Part shown: positions 17,832-26,880 of the stretch, in pieces
Numbering within the stretch: the stretch's first letter is position 1
Layout of the letters: every line of letters starts with the position of its first letter
Assembly (NCBI GenBank): GCA_025517565.1
Contig: JAOPKD010000001.1
Location: 248,001-312,000, forward strand
DNA: 64,000 bases
Direction: 5' to 3'
DNA from: Halapricum hydrolyticum
GTDB taxonomy: Archaea; Halobacteriota; Halobacteria; Halobacteriales; Haloarculaceae
Translations under genes and position numbers: made by a program
Notes under the pieces: generated by a model
The model's input: the letters and a program-made list of their open reading frames with translations, nothing else
The model's database searches: none
What the model was told of the DNA's origin: nothing

Positions 17832-17841
17832 AATCCTGCTC

Positions 17842-19122
17842 TCACGAGACGAGACTTCCTGTTTCCACGACGTGACTTGCAGACACTTCATGGATGTCAT
17901 CCGTGTCCGTAGCGTTAACGAGAGCTTTGCTCTCGTTCGCACACCAGAAACTCGAAGAGTTTCTGGGGACGGTCACAGTCTCGACAGGCGTTTCTTCGGG
18001 CCATCCCAGCCCTAATGCAGCAAATCCACGCTTGAGGACGTTCATCGCCGCATTCGCATCTCTATCTGTTTCGAACCCGCACGCTGGACAGGAGTGGTCC
18101 CTGACCCAGATCGGCTTCGCCGTCTCCACGCCACACCGGGCGCACGCTTTCGTTGTCCCCTCGGGTTCGACCTGCACGACGTGACACCCGTACAGGTCGG
18201 CCTTGTATTCGAGTAAGGTGATGAATTGTCGCCACGCCGCGTCCTGTTTGTTGCGACTGTTGTGCGACTGCTCCAACATCTCCGTGACGTCTAAGTCCTC
18301 GACAAACACCGCGTCGTACTCACGGACGAGACACGTCGTTATCTTGTGCTGGTAATCCAGCACTTTGCGACGAATTCGACGCTTCACCGTGGCGACCTGC
18401 TTGCGTTGGTTCTCCCAGTTGTTCGACCCCTTCTCCTTCCGTGAGAGGGTGCGTTGCTCGCGGCGCAGACGCTCGTATTCGTCTTCGAGATCGAGCCACT
18501 CCACGGTTGTGCCGTCCGAGGTGTGGATGTAGTTGAGAATGCCGAGGTCGATACCGACGCTGTTGCTCGCGTCCAGCGAGTCCATGTCGGGCTTCTCGGA
18601 GAAGGCAGCATCTGTTTCCAATCCGAAGGAGACGAACCACTCGCCGGTCGTCTCCTTTTTGATCGTGGCGTGGTCAGGGATTGGACGCGAGTAGCTGATT
18701 TTCACCCAGCCGATCTTACTGAAGCGGACGTAGGCGTCCGTGTCGTGGCCCCTCTTTTCATCGAGGTCGAAACCACTCTGGTTGTACGTCACACTTCGAT
18801 AATCACTGGGCGCTTGGCGTGTGAGCCGACCGACGTTGTACCCCTTCTCCTTGAGTTTGCTCAGGGCGGTGAGATTGTGGTGGAAACGGGCGACGGTGGC
18901 TTGGGCGGCTTTCGAATGCAGTTCACCAAATATTGGCCACCGCTGTTTCCACTCGGGGAGGTTGTTGTTCTGGTCGTACTCGCTTGGCTTGTCGTCCGCT
19001 GGGCTGTTCTCGTACTCCTAGCGGACGTGGTTGTAGAGTTGGCGATGCACATCGAGATGGTGTTCCAGCCGCTCCGCTACCTCGTCTGTCGGGTAAGCTT
19101 GGTAGCGGTGACTGTACTCCAT
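17842..19122 (-). pseudogene. tnpB: TnpB (IS1341-type) RNA-guided nuclease gene with in-frame amber codon
   Basis: Full coding span is 427 codons from ATG at 19122. The N-terminus reads MEYSHRYQAYPTDEVAERLE, then codon 35 is TAG (19018-19020), after which the frame continues without a break to the stop at 17842. Downstream, the RuvC residues are intact: Asp in VGIDLGILNY, Glu in VFVEDLDVTE, Asp in DRDANAAMNV, and a zinc ribbon CARCG...CPACG. So one nonsense change (TGG to TAG is plausible) splits an otherwise complete gene. A shorter product from an internal GTG (18792) would lack ~110 residues. No tnpA is nearby, typical of IS1341 elements. Confidence 0.85.
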
Positions 19123-19184
19123 CGCTGTCTATTGATTAGCGAGATATCGACTTAATGGTTGGTATCTTGGTGTGACGGCTTCAT

Positions 19185-19206
19185 CCCCGACCACGGTGGG
19201 TCGGGG
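19185..19206. repeat. Left-end hairpin of TnpB element A
   Basis: Perfect 7-bp arms CCCCGAC/GTCGGGG around loop CACGGTGG, 63 bp upstream of the tnpB start. Flanks CTTCAT and TATTCGC recur around the hairpin at 61081. Further out is AT-rich TTTATATAAA (19220-19230), resembling the target region of the related element. The remaining part of the 288-bp gap 19123-19410 holds nothing else I can recognise apart from the leader of the lipoprotein gene. Confidence 0.7.
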
Positions 19207-19410
19207 TATTCGCCTCGATCTTTATATAAACCGCTCGCCTGCCGTACTGTTCACGGGTCGGCTGACGGCCTCTCGCGTTGAGCCACGAGGCGTTGTCGTG
19301 ATCTCTCGGGATCGAACGCGCACCCCGCCTGGTGAGAGTGCTGTGTCTGATCGCCTCGCAAGCGCATCTAGGGGGACATCACTTTTTTTGATACACCTCG
19401 AATTGCCGTT

Positions 19411-20724
19411 ATGGACAGGTCTCGCCGCGAGTATCTCGCTCGACTCGGCTCGCTGGCAGGAGGTGCTATCGTCGGCTCTGTCGCTGGCTGTGTCAGTGAT
19501 ACGCCCGAGGGCACGGCAACAGAGAGGACGACGACGGCGCGATCACCGCTCGTCGAAGACTGGCGTCGAACGTTCGAGCAGTCGTGGCCCTCCTTTGACC
19601 TGATCGGACGACTCGCCGTCTCCGGCAGTGTTCTGGCGACGGCGGGACTCACACATGCCGAGACAGACGCTGGCGAGAGTTACTGGATCCCGTGGATCGA
19701 AGGATTCGACACCGATGGGACGCAGCAATGGCAGTACCTATATGAACCGTCGACGGGCGAGCCAATTGTCGATGGGGACGAACGGAGGGCCAACGGATGG
19801 GGGGTTTTCGGCCTCAAACAGTACGATGGGGGGTTCGTCGCCGGATTGCGGCCGCTGAGGTCGAGAGAAGAGGCCGAAGAGCCCGTCCTCGTCCGACTCG
19901 ACGGAGACGGCACTGAACGATGGTCGCGTCAAGTGCCGACGGCGACGCTTAGTCCGTACCGGAATGGAGACCTGTTCGTGATCGCGTCGCCCGGGGACCG
20001 CAAGCCGAAGATATACGTCCCGTCGAACGAACCCGATGGCGCTGGTCACATACGAATCACCGTTGTCAGACTCGGCGGGACTGTCGCGAACCAGTACGTC
20101 GTCAACACCGAGACGTTCGGCAGAGTCGATACGATCAAGACCAACTCGAATGGAACGCTAGCTCTCTTCGGACGAGATCGAAGTGACGATGAGCTGGTGT
20201 CGATAGCCGAAGTGAGTCCGAACGGATCGATACAGCGGGAAGCGACGATCGGATCGAACTGGTCGATGCGATATCCGGAACCGATCTCGGCGCCCGACGA
20301 TTGCTCCGTGCTCGCGGTCAACTCGGTGACCCCGGCCTTTTTCGCCTACACCGATGTCGTTGAGTTGAGTGAAACCTTCTCGGTCGTTCGACGCTGGCGG
20401 TTCGACGGATGGAACATCGCAAATATCACGTGTGAAAGCCCGTTTGCCCCCTCTGATGGATTCATACTGACAATGCGACCCGCCGGCGAGAACGCGTCCA
20501 GGCCACCGGGCGCATCGTTCGTGGCCATCGACGGTAATGGCGAAATATCGTGGCGTTCCAACGGTGCACAGGCAGAACAGTTGCCTGAACAGGCAGACCA
20601 GTTGCCCCGATTCAGTGACGCGGTGGTAGCAAACGAGCAGTTGTTCGTCGGGGGAGCGACACCCGACCACCAAGCGCTGCTGGTCACATACTCGCCAGCA
20701 GCGGGGACCTCATCGATCGAGTAG
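19411..20724 (+). CDS. Tat-exported lipoprotein, beta-propeller-like
   Basis: A 437-aa exported protein. The N-terminus MDRSRREYLARLGSLAGGAI carries a twin-arginine and hydrophobic region ending in the lipobox VAGC (Cys ~27), so a lipid-anchored surface protein exported by Tat, as is usual in haloarchaea. A Thr-rich linker follows. The body has repeated strands with Trp/Asp-Gly-Thr patterns (DTDGTQQWQY, DGDGTERWSRQ, DGNGEISWRS) typical of PQQ/beta-propeller blades. Function unknown. A Thr-poor leader with few promoter signals lies upstream. Confidence 0.82.
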   Translation: MDRSRREYLARLGSLAGGAIVGSVAGCVSDTPEGTATERTTTARSPLVEDWRRTFEQSWPSFDLIGRLAVSGSVLATAGLTHAETDAGESYWIPWIEGFDTDGTQQWQYLYEPSTGEPIVDGDERRANGWGVFGLKQYDGGFVAGLRPLRSREEAEEPVLVRLDGDGTERWSRQVPTATLSPYRNGDLFVIASPGDRKPKIYVPSNEPDGAGHIRITVVRLGGTVANQYVVNTETFGRVDTIKTNSNGTLALFGRDRSDDELVSIAEVSPNGSIQREATIGSNWSMRYPEPISAPDDCSVLAVNSVTPAFFAYTDVVELSETFSVVRRWRFDGWNIANITCESPFAPSDGFILTMRPAGENASRPPGASFVAIDGNGEISWRSNGAQAEQLPEQADQLPRFSDAVVANEQLFVGGATPDHQALLVTYSPAAGTSSIE

Positions 20725-20829
20725 GATCGACTGAGGATCTCGTGAGATCAGTCTCGAAGGACAGTCATTCCCGCTGGTCGTGTCCAGTCGACTGCAGTTC
20801 GACGATAGCTCGTTCGAGTGTGGGTGGTT

Positions 20830-21537
20830 CTAGAAGTTTATGCTGAATCCGCCGTCGCGACCGCCGCCGTCGTTGGTGGGCAGGTTCGGGACGAGCCACG
20901 AGAGGAACGCGTCCGGGCTGCGCGTCTGCAACCACACGGTTCCCGGGCCGGAAAACTCACAGACGAACCCTTCGCCGCTGAACAGCGTCGACTTCAGCCC
21001 GCCGACCTTCCGGACCGAAAAGTCCGTGGATCCCTCGAACGCGACGATGTGGCCCGTATCGACGGTGTAGGACTCGCCGGGGCCGAGTTCGCGGGACTCG
21101 ATCGCGCCGTAACTGGAGAGAAACGTCGATCCGGTGCCGGTCAACTCGAGCAGGAACAGCCCTTCCCCGCCGAAGAAGGTCTTGCCGCCGCCGAACTCAG
21201 TATCGATCTCGACGTCGGGCTGGGCGGCGACGAACGACCCCGACTGGACGTACAGCGTCTCGTGGTCCAGCCGGTAGTGTTCCACGTCGCCCGGCAGCGG
21301 CGGCGCGAGGGTCACGTGGCCCGGCTGTTCTGCGGTGAAGGTGTTCATGAAAAACGATTCCCCGCCGAAGGCCTTGCGCTTCAGCGAGCTCAACATGCCG
21401 CCGCTCGCGCCGGTCTCGATCTCGATGCCGTCCGTGTGACTGACCATCGCTCCGGCCTCGGCGCGGAGCTGTTCCCCCTGGTTCAACTCGGCCGTGATTA
21501 GCGCGTACGACGGGCGATGTTCGATATCGTACTCCAT
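20830..21537 (-). CDS. TIGR00266/AIM24 family protein
   Basis: A 235-aa protein of the AIM24-like family, a double-stranded beta-helix protein. The N-terminal YDIEHRPSYALITAELNQGE, Gly-rich GGMLSSLKRKAFGGESFFMN, and FVAFEGSTDFSVRKVGG-type strands fit the family. The biochemical role is unknown; the mitochondrial relative affects membrane organisation. The ATG at 21537 gives the conserved start. The short gap 20725-20829 holds a weak hairpin (20736-20749) and no gene. Confidence 0.88.
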   Translation of the reverse strand: MEYDIEHRPSYALITAELNQGEQLRAEAGAMVSHTDGIEIETGASGGMLSSLKRKAFGGESFFMNTFTAEQPGHVTLAPPLPGDVEHYRLDHETLYVQSGSFVAAQPDVEIDTEFGGGKTFFGGEGLFLLELTGTGSTFLSSYGAIESRELGPGESYTVDTGHIVAFEGSTDFSVRKVGGLKSTLFSGEGFVCEFSGPGTVWLQTRSPDAFLSWLVPNLPTNDGGGRDGGFSINF

Positions 21538-21631
21538 ACCGGTTGCTCTCGCGACAGGAATATAGGTGTTACCCGAATTACCAGTCAGACCCGGACGCAG
21601 TGGTGTTGTAGGACTCCCTTCAGTGTCCGGA

Positions 21632-22474
21632 TCACCGGGCCGGCGGAACGAGCAGGACGTTGCTGTCCGCCCTGGCCGTGACGTCTTCGGAAGTGCTCCC
21701 CAGGAGAAGTCTGCGCAGCCGGCTGCGTCCCCGGCCGCCGAGGAGGATCGTCGTCGGATCGATCTCGTCCTCGACGTCCAGGATCTCCTCGACGGCTTCC
21801 CCTTCGCGGATCATCGTCGTCGTCTCGATCCCCTTCTCCCGGAGCGATCCGGCCATCGATTCAAGGCGCTCCTCGGCGTCTTCGACTTCCTCGCCGCCAG
21901 CACGGCGCTCCGGCGGTGCGACGTGCAACAGCGTCGCCTCGTGGGTCGCCGTTCTCGTCCGGTTGAACTGCTCGAACGCCCGCTCGGCGTTCTCCGAGAA
22001 GTCAGTCGCGTACAGCATGCGCCGAAAGAGGTGCTTGTTCGCGACCTCCGGCGATCCGTCGCGTTCGACGATCCGCTGCACCAGCAGCGGGCTGACGGCC
22101 GTCCGGGCGAGATTTTTGACCGTGCTCCCGATGAATCGCTGCTTGAGCGGGCTCTGCCCCCGCGAACCTGCGATGATGAGGTCGGCATGAACCTGCTCCG
22201 CCAGGCCGTTGATCCGCCGATGTGGCGTCCCACGGACGACGTGGATATTGACGGTGAACCCCTCCGATTCGAGCTGTGCCTTCTGGCGTTCGAGGCCTTT
22301 CTTCGTTCGACCCCCGATGTCACTGCCGGGCATCCCCGCCGTGACGTTGGGGCTCGTCACCGTGATCAGGTCGATCTCCTCGATCCCGTATCGTCCGAGA
22401 CACTCCAGACACACCCGCGAGTCGATCGCCGTGTCGATCGCCGAGGACAGGTCCGTCGCGTATACTGCGCGCAT
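21632..22474 (-). CDS. Universal stress protein, two UspA domains
   Basis: A 280-aa tandem UspA protein. Each half has a Rossmann-like core beginning with a strand and Asp (RAVYATDLSSAIDTA; RRMLYATDFSENAERAFEQF) and an ATP-site motif (LIIAGSRGQSPLKQRFIGST; ILLGGRGRSRLRRLLLGSTS). The final GSTSEDV stretch is typical of ATP-binding UspA. Start chosen at ATG 22474; an upstream frame adds a Tyr/Asn-rich stretch over an AT-rich promoter and is less likely. Function beyond nucleotide binding is unknown. Confidence 0.88.
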   Translation of the reverse strand: MRAVYATDLSSAIDTAIDSRVCLECLGRYGIEEIDLITVTSPNVTAGMPGSDIGGRTKKGLERQKAQLESEGFTVNIHVVRGTPHRRINGLAEQVHADLIIAGSRGQSPLKQRFIGSTVKNLARTAVSPLLVQRIVERDGSPEVANKHLFRRMLYATDFSENAERAFEQFNRTRTATHEATLLHVAPPERRAGGEEVEDAEERLESMAGSLREKGIETTTMIREGEAVEEILDVEDEIDPTTILLGGRGRSRLRRLLLGSTSEDVTARADSNVLLVPPAR

Positions 22475-22616
22475 ATTCCCCCTAGTATCTCCGTTGTAAT
22501 AGTATTGTTGGTACATTCCAATATTACACAATATTGTAGTCAGTGGCTACGAACCGCAGAAAATCAAGGGGAAGCGGAGGGGGCAGTCAAACAGAGAGGG
22601 CAGACAGCAGTCGCGA

Positions 22617-23075
22617 TCAGTCGGCAATGGAGACACTTGCGTCGGTCTGCTGGCGGTAGGAGCGCCAGTAGCCCTGCGCGTACGCGCCGAGGAACATCCC
22701 GCCGATCGCGACCAGGATCGGGTAGTTGCCGATCCCGACGCTCGCGTAGGCGGCACCGGGACAGATCCCGGAGAGGCCCCAGCCGACGCCGAAGATCGTC
22801 CCGCCGACGACGACGTTGCGGTCGAAGGATTTGACGCGCTTGCGGAAGACGTCACCCGTCAGCGGCGCCCGGTCGAACATTCGCGGGACCACGGCAAACG
22901 TGATGGCTGAGACGACCGCGCCACCTCCCATCACGAACAGCAGGCCGAAGTCCTCGAACTGCAGGAAATCGAGCACGACCTCCGGGCGAGCCATCTGACT
23001 CAGGCCGAGACCGAAGCCGAAGATCAGCCCGCCGAGGAGGACGACAGCGTGGAACGCCGGCGAGCGGTCGCTCAT
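22617..23075 (-). CDS. YeeE/YedE (TsuA-like) family protein, C-terminal half
   Basis: A 152-aa membrane protein with about four helices. It has the family's hallmark GWGLSGICPGAAYASVGIGN, in which the conserved Cys of GICPG lines the thiosulfate path in TsuA. With the upstream gene it reconstitutes the two halves of a full-length YeeE protein. Overlaps that gene by 4 bp (ATGA). Likely sulfur compound uptake across the cytoplasmic membrane. Confidence 0.88.
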   Translation of the reverse strand: MSDRSPAFHAVVLLGGLIFGFGLGLSQMARPEVVLDFLQFEDFGLLFVMGGGAVVSAITFAVVPRMFDRAPLTGDVFRKRVKSFDRNVVVGGTIFGVGWGLSGICPGAAYASVGIGNYPILVAIGGMFLGAYAQGYWRSYRQQTDASVSIAD

Positions 23076-23578
23076 GGCGACACCCCCAGTGCGGCGACGA
23101 GCTGTGCGGTCCCGATAGCGAACGCCAGGAACGTCGCGACGTTCACGAAGGAGGTGTTCGAGCCCGAGCCGATGCCGCAGACGCCGTGGCCCGAGGTACA
23201 ACCCTTGCCCAGGCGTGTCCCGACGCCGACCAGAATGCCGCCGACGAACAGCCGCCACAGCTGGACCTCGGTCGTCCAGCCGCCGGCCCCGAGCGTCAGC
23301 GCGTAGACGGCCGCGCCGGCGACGATCCCGACGGTGAAGACGACTCGCCAGTCGCGCGAGGCCAGGTACTTGGGCTGGTTGAACCGCGAGACCGACGAGA
23401 CGTACGACCACGTCGACTCGAGGAACGTGCTCGCGCCGGCGATGATGCCCGTGGCCGCGTAGATCACTGCGACGCCGAGCCCGATCAGCAGCCCACCGGC
23501 GGCGTAGTGTGCGATGCCGTTGGGAAACAGCGCCTCGACCGTGATCTGGAGTGGTTCAATCGTCATCTGCGTCGCCAT
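23072..23578 (-). CDS. YeeE/YedE (TsuA-like) family protein, N-terminal half
   Basis: A 168-aa membrane protein with four to five helices. The motif LGKGCTSGHGVCGIGSGSN contains the two conserved Cys found in TsuA thiosulfate transporters. It partners with the overlapping downstream gene. An alternative ATG at 23566 exists. Located divergently from tusA with a small frame overlapping its 5' end, consistent with a sulfur-transfer operon. Confidence 0.88.
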   Translation of the reverse strand: MATQMTIEPLQITVEALFPNGIAHYAAGGLLIGLGVAVIYAATGIIAGASTFLESTWSYVSSVSRFNQPKYLASRDWRVVFTVGIVAGAAVYALTLGAGGWTTEVQLWRLFVGGILVGVGTRLGKGCTSGHGVCGIGSGSNTSFVNVATFLAFAIGTAQLVAALGVSP

Positions 23579-23699
23579 CCACGCCTGCTTCGGTGGCGTC
23601 TCTCTGCCCGTCCACTGGACTGCCCAGGAACCGTTCGAGCCCCGGGGGACCGACGATACTCACATCACCGTCCTCGTCGAGTACGAATGGCTTGGTCAT
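23556..23699 (-). CDS. Small acidic protein upstream of YeeE (47 aa)
   Basis: Frame from ATG at 23699: MTKPFVLDEDGDVSIVGPPG then LERFLGSPVDG and an acidic tail. It overlaps the start of the downstream YeeE gene by 23 bp, suggesting coupled translation. The sequence is acidic and well-formed rather than an antisense artefact. No domain recognised; a possible partner of the transporter given its location. Confidence 0.5.
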   Translation of the reverse strand: MTKPFVLDEDGDVSIVGPPGLERFLGSPVDGQRDATEAGVDGDADDD

Positions 23700-23926
23700 G
23701 ATCACCTGCTTGTACCCTTCCGTGCTACTAAAACGTTTGGATAGTAATTCATATTTGTGGCAATATTGTGCAGAAAAATGTCACCGATATTTCTATTCGA
23801 AGGCCCTTAAAACACCCAAAATTTCTGGTTTTGGGTTGAATCCGTAGGGATAGATATGTGCAGTTTTCACCGATCAATACTCTTTTGTATTCGGCACCTG
23901 TATTGCGCAGTACACCCAATACAACC

Positions 23927-24181
23927 ATGACACAGGAGTTCACAGCTGCCGAGACGCTCGACGTGCGAGGCGAGAACTGTCCGATGCCGGTCGTCAAGAC
24001 CAAGCAGGCGATCGACGACCTCGAAAGCGGCGACGTGCTCGAAGTGCTGGCCACCGATCCGGGGAGCGAGAGCGACCTCGGCGGGTGGGCCGACTCGACA
24101 GACGGCGTAGCACTGCTGGAGCAGGGTCAGACCGAAATGGACGGCGTGACCGTCTACACCCACTACGTGCGCAACGAATAA
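23927..24181 (+). CDS. TusA-like sulfurtransferase
   Basis: An 84-aa SirA/TusA family protein. The catalytic Cys lies in RGENCPMPVVKTKQAI, the family signature (CPxP). It would carry persulfide sulfur to downstream acceptors in the cytoplasm. Three bases separate it from the DsrE-like gene, so they form an operon. The 227-bp gap 23700-23926 to the divergent sulfur genes is AT-rich and probably contains both promoters, with possible inverted motifs not resolved here. Confidence 0.9.
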   Translation: MTQEFTAAETLDVRGENCPMPVVKTKQAIDDLESGDVLEVLATDPGSESDLGGWADSTDGVALLEQGQTEMDGVTVYTHYVRNE

Positions 24182-24184
24182 ACG

Positions 24185-24754
24185 ATGAGCACAGACAGCC
24201 AATCCAGCGAGGACGAGGCGTTGCCGTCACGGGAGACACTCCAGGAGCGCATCGAACAACTCGAAGCGCAGGTAGCCGACCTCGAAGACGACGACAGCAA
24301 GAAGATGTCTATCATCGCGACGAAGGGGTCGCTGGACATGGCTTACCCGCCGTTGATCCTGGCGAGCACGGCCGCGGCGTTCGGGTGGGAGGTGACGGTC
24401 TTCCACACGTTCTGGGGACTGGATATCCTCCACGAAGAGCGTTCCAGGGACCTGAAAGTCAGTGCCGTCGGCAACCCCAGCATGCCGATGCCCAACGCGC
24501 TGGGGGCGTTCCCCGGCGGTGACCGCCTCGCGACGTGGTACATGAACCGCGAGATCGAGGACAACGGGACCGCGACGATCGAAGAATTGATCGATACGAG
24601 CCTCGAGATGGGCGTCGATCTGCAGGTGTGTCAGATGACCGCCGATCTGTTCGGGTACGACACCGACGAGTTCTACGACGGCGTCACGACCGACGTCGGC
24701 GCTGCGACAGCGTTGCGGGACATGGCCGACGCCGACATCCAGCTGCTTGTGTGA
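24185..24754 (+). CDS. DsrE/DsrF-like family protein
   Basis: A 189-aa DsrE2-type protein. A short helical coiled segment (RETLQERIEQLEAQVADLED) precedes the Rossmann-like DsrE core: SIIATKGSLDMAYPPLILAS, then VTVFHTFWGLDIL, and a conserved Cys in LQVCQMTADLFGYD. Members relay sulfur between TusA and other carriers. With TusA and YeeE halves it forms a compact sulfur-trafficking set. Confidence 0.87.
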   Translation: MSTDSQSSEDEALPSRETLQERIEQLEAQVADLEDDDSKKMSIIATKGSLDMAYPPLILASTAAAFGWEVTVFHTFWGLDILHEERSRDLKVSAVGNPSMPMPNALGAFPGGDRLATWYMNREIEDNGTATIEELIDTSLEMGVDLQVCQMTADLFGYDTDEFYDGVTTDVGAATALRDMADADIQLLV

Positions 24755-24771
24755 TACAGATGCTGGAACGG

Positions 24772-25437
24772 TCAGGACTCCGTTTCGGCTACCCGGATCG
24801 TCGCGGCCACGTGTTCGGGCAGTGAGACTCGTGCCCCATCCTCGAGTTCGACCTCGATCAGCCCGATCGGCGGCACGTCGACGACCGTGAGCGTCGTTCC
24901 GGGCACGATCCCGACGTCCGAGAGGTAGTCGAGTTCGTCCGGATCACGGTCCCGAACGCGAGTTACTTCGACTGTGTCGCCCTCGTGACACTCGCTGAGG
25001 GCCGTTCCAGCGCACTCCTCGAGCGGTTCCAGCGCGTCACTGGGGATCGGATCGCCGTGCGGATCGACATCGGGATCGTCCAGCCGTGCCGCAACGCGGC
25101 GCTCGAATTCCTCAGAGATGTGGTGTTCGAGCCGATCGGCCTCCTCGTGGACGTCGGTCCAGTCGAAGCCGAGTTTCTCGGTGAGATACGTCTCCAGCAG
25201 GCGGTGATGGCGGATCACCTCCGTCGCGATCGTCTCACCCTCCGCGGTGAGCCGAACCCCCTTGTACTTCTCGCGTTCGACGAGCCCCCGCTCTTCGAGT
25301 TTCTCCATCATGCTCGTGGCCGTAGGCGGCGTCACGTCCATGCTCTCGGCGATCGTCGACGTCGAAACGGGCCCCTCCGTCTCGCGCTGGTGTTCGTGGA
25401 TCGCCTTGAGGTAGTCCTCCATCTCGGGGCTGAGCAT
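24772..25437 (-). CDS. DtxR/MntR family metal-dependent repressor
   Basis: A 221-aa DtxR/SirR-type regulator. An N-terminal winged helix (DYLKAIHEHQRETEGPVSTS; PPTATSMMEKLEERGLVERE) is followed by the metal-binding dimerisation domain with conserved His/Glu (HHRLLETYLTEKLGF; ADRLEHHISEEF), then an SH3/FeoA-like C-terminal domain (VGIVPGTTLTVVDVPP). It senses Fe2+ or Mn2+ and represses metal uptake genes. The regulon is not visible here. It is convergent with the DsrE gene. Confidence 0.92.
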   Translation of the reverse strand: MLSPEMEDYLKAIHEHQRETEGPVSTSTIAESMDVTPPTATSMMEKLEERGLVEREKYKGVRLTAEGETIATEVIRHHRLLETYLTEKLGFDWTDVHEEADRLEHHISEEFERRVAARLDDPDVDPHGDPIPSDALEPLEECAGTALSECHEGDTVEVTRVRDRDPDELDYLSDVGIVPGTTLTVVDVPPIGLIEVELEDGARVSLPEHVAATIRVAETES

Positions 25438-25486
25438 CTACTCGAATCTCGGGCGACCGGCAAAATAAACCTGGCTCTCCGGGCGA

Positions 25487-25738
25487 CTACAACAGGTCCT
25501 GCTCTTCGAGTTGCGCCATCACGTCGTCGACGAACGACTCGACGTCGTCGTACGGGAAGTTTCCACTGCCGAGTTTCGTGTTCAACTCCATCGCCGTCAT
25601 CGAGAACTCACCCGACTCGAAGGTCGTCCCCGGCCCGTTCGGCAGCGCCGGGACGAGGTCCATCGGGCTGGAAATCGGATAATCCGCCCCCTCGAAGGCG
25701 TCGATGAGCTGTTCGCGCAGGTCGTCGGTGTCTACCAT
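25487..25738 (-). CDS. MTH865-like small protein
   Basis: An 83-aa protein, MVDTDDLREQLIDAFEGADY then LNTKLGSGNFPYDDVESFVD, matching the MTH865-like family, an all-helical fold (EF-hand-like) of unknown function. The ATG at 25738 was preferred; an in-frame GTG at 25750 would add four residues. Separate from neighbours by ~50-100 bp. Function unknown. Confidence 0.78.
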   Translation of the reverse strand: MVDTDDLREQLIDAFEGADYPISSPMDLVPALPNGPGTTFESGEFSMTAMELNTKLGSGNFPYDDVESFVDDVMAQLEEQDLL

Positions 25739-25843
25739 GACGTGCGCCACGTTGGAAGACGATCCTCAAAAACCATTCGCGTTTTTACCTGCCCGACATA
25801 CGGGAACGAACATTATTTGTTTCGGACAGGCTATATTGTGCGC

Positions 25844-26152
25844 ATGTCCGAACTGGAAGACGAGCGATTCTACGAGGCGCACGCGGATTTCTGTAGCGTC
25901 TGTTCTAACGCGAATCGACTGAAGATCCTCGACGTGCTCAAGGACGGCGAGCAGTACTCCGTCTCCGATATCGAGCGTCTCACCGGCATCTCACAGTCGA
26001 CGGTCTCCCAGCACCTCAAGCTCATGCGCGACCGGGGGATGGTCGTCCGCGAGCGCGACGGGGTGAACAACTACTATTCTGTGGCCGACGAACGCATCGT
26101 CGAAGGTGTCGAGACAATCCGAGAAGTCGTCCGAGAACAGGTGGAAAGGTAA
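25844..26152 (+). CDS. ArsR-family winged-helix regulator
   Basis: A 102-aa ArsR-type repressor. The HTH core is LKILDVLKDGEQYSVSDIER, then TGISQSTVSQHLKLMRDRGM and a beta wing VVRERDGVNNYYSVADER. The N-terminal Cys pair CSVC may take part in metal or redox sensing, but the usual ELCVCDL motif is absent. TATA-like CTATATT sits 13 bp before the ATG at 25844, consistent with a near-leaderless transcript. Target unknown. Confidence 0.88.
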   Translation: MSELEDERFYEAHADFCSVCSNANRLKILDVLKDGEQYSVSDIERLTGISQSTVSQHLKLMRDRGMVVRERDGVNNYYSVADERIVEGVETIREVVREQVER

Positions 26153-26166
26153 GATCGTTCACAGGA

Positions 26167-26733
26167 TCATACTGTTGGCTGGTCCGGCCCGTTCGTGCGC
26201 TCCCAGCGGTTGGCGCCCCGCCACGTCGAGACTTTTCGAAACATGTACGCCAGCAGGAGCAGCGCGGCTCCGGCGGCGATCGCGCCGATCCCGAGAAGTG
26301 CGCCGAAGACCGAGAGGACGAGGCCGATCCCTGCCACGATCAGCAGACAGCCGAGCGACGAGCCGGCCGTACACGGGCACACTCCCAGGCGGTCGACGAC
26401 CAGTCGCCTGCAGGGATTCGAGAGGCCGCTACGTTCGACGATAGCCTGTCTGAAGCGACGTTCGTCCAGCATCGTCGTCGGGATCTCGTAGGACGCGTCG
26501 TCGGTCTCGATCGCGATCGACCTGTTTACCATCCCGTGACACTGCAGTCCCGTGATCTCCTCGTGTCCGAGCGCAAATTCGAGTGGCCCCCCGCTCTCTG
26601 CGATCGGTCGTACATATACTCCGCTCTCCGTGACGGCGATCGCTGTATCCGGTTCCCCGCACTGCCGGTCTCCCGCTACGTGCTCCTCATAGAGGGTCTC
26701 CGAGTCGAATCGGGGTGTGGTGGGTGATGACAT
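26167..26733 (-). CDS. Membrane protein with N-terminal PH-like region
   Basis: A 188-aa protein. The N-terminal ~105 residues have alternating beta strands (TAIAVTESGVYVRPIAE; LGHEEITGLQCHGMVNRSIA) in a PH-like pattern; two transmembrane helices follow (LGCLLIVAGIGLVLSVFGAL; GAIAAGAALLLLAYMF). I do not recognise the family. Location suggests nothing specific. The AT-rich stretch 26735-26770 upstream is a probable promoter. Confidence 0.65.
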   Translation of the reverse strand: MSSPTTPRFDSETLYEEHVAGDRQCGEPDTAIAVTESGVYVRPIAESGGPLEFALGHEEITGLQCHGMVNRSIAIETDDASYEIPTTMLDERRFRQAIVERSGLSNPCRRLVVDRLGVCPCTAGSSLGCLLIVAGIGLVLSVFGALLGIGAIAAGAALLLLAYMFRKVSTWRGANRWERTNGPDQPTV

Positions 26734-26880
26734 ATTATTTCCCCATTCTAATATTACGATATCCTAATATAAAGGCGTTTCCGACGCGAAAAGGGAGAGA
26801 GGGAACGAAAGGAAGGATATGCCGGACAGAGGTTACCGCTGCCGGGGAGAGAGCGGTTCTCCGCGAAGCAGCGACGGTCG

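Noticed and set aside
19018..19020. TAG read as pyrrolysine
   Set aside because: No pyl genes in the window and no methylamine context; a simple nonsense change is more economical.
20736..20749. Hairpin GATCTC/GAGATC as a terminator of the lipoprotein gene
   Set aside because: No T-run follows and the stem is short; archaeal terminators are mainly T-rich, so support is weak.
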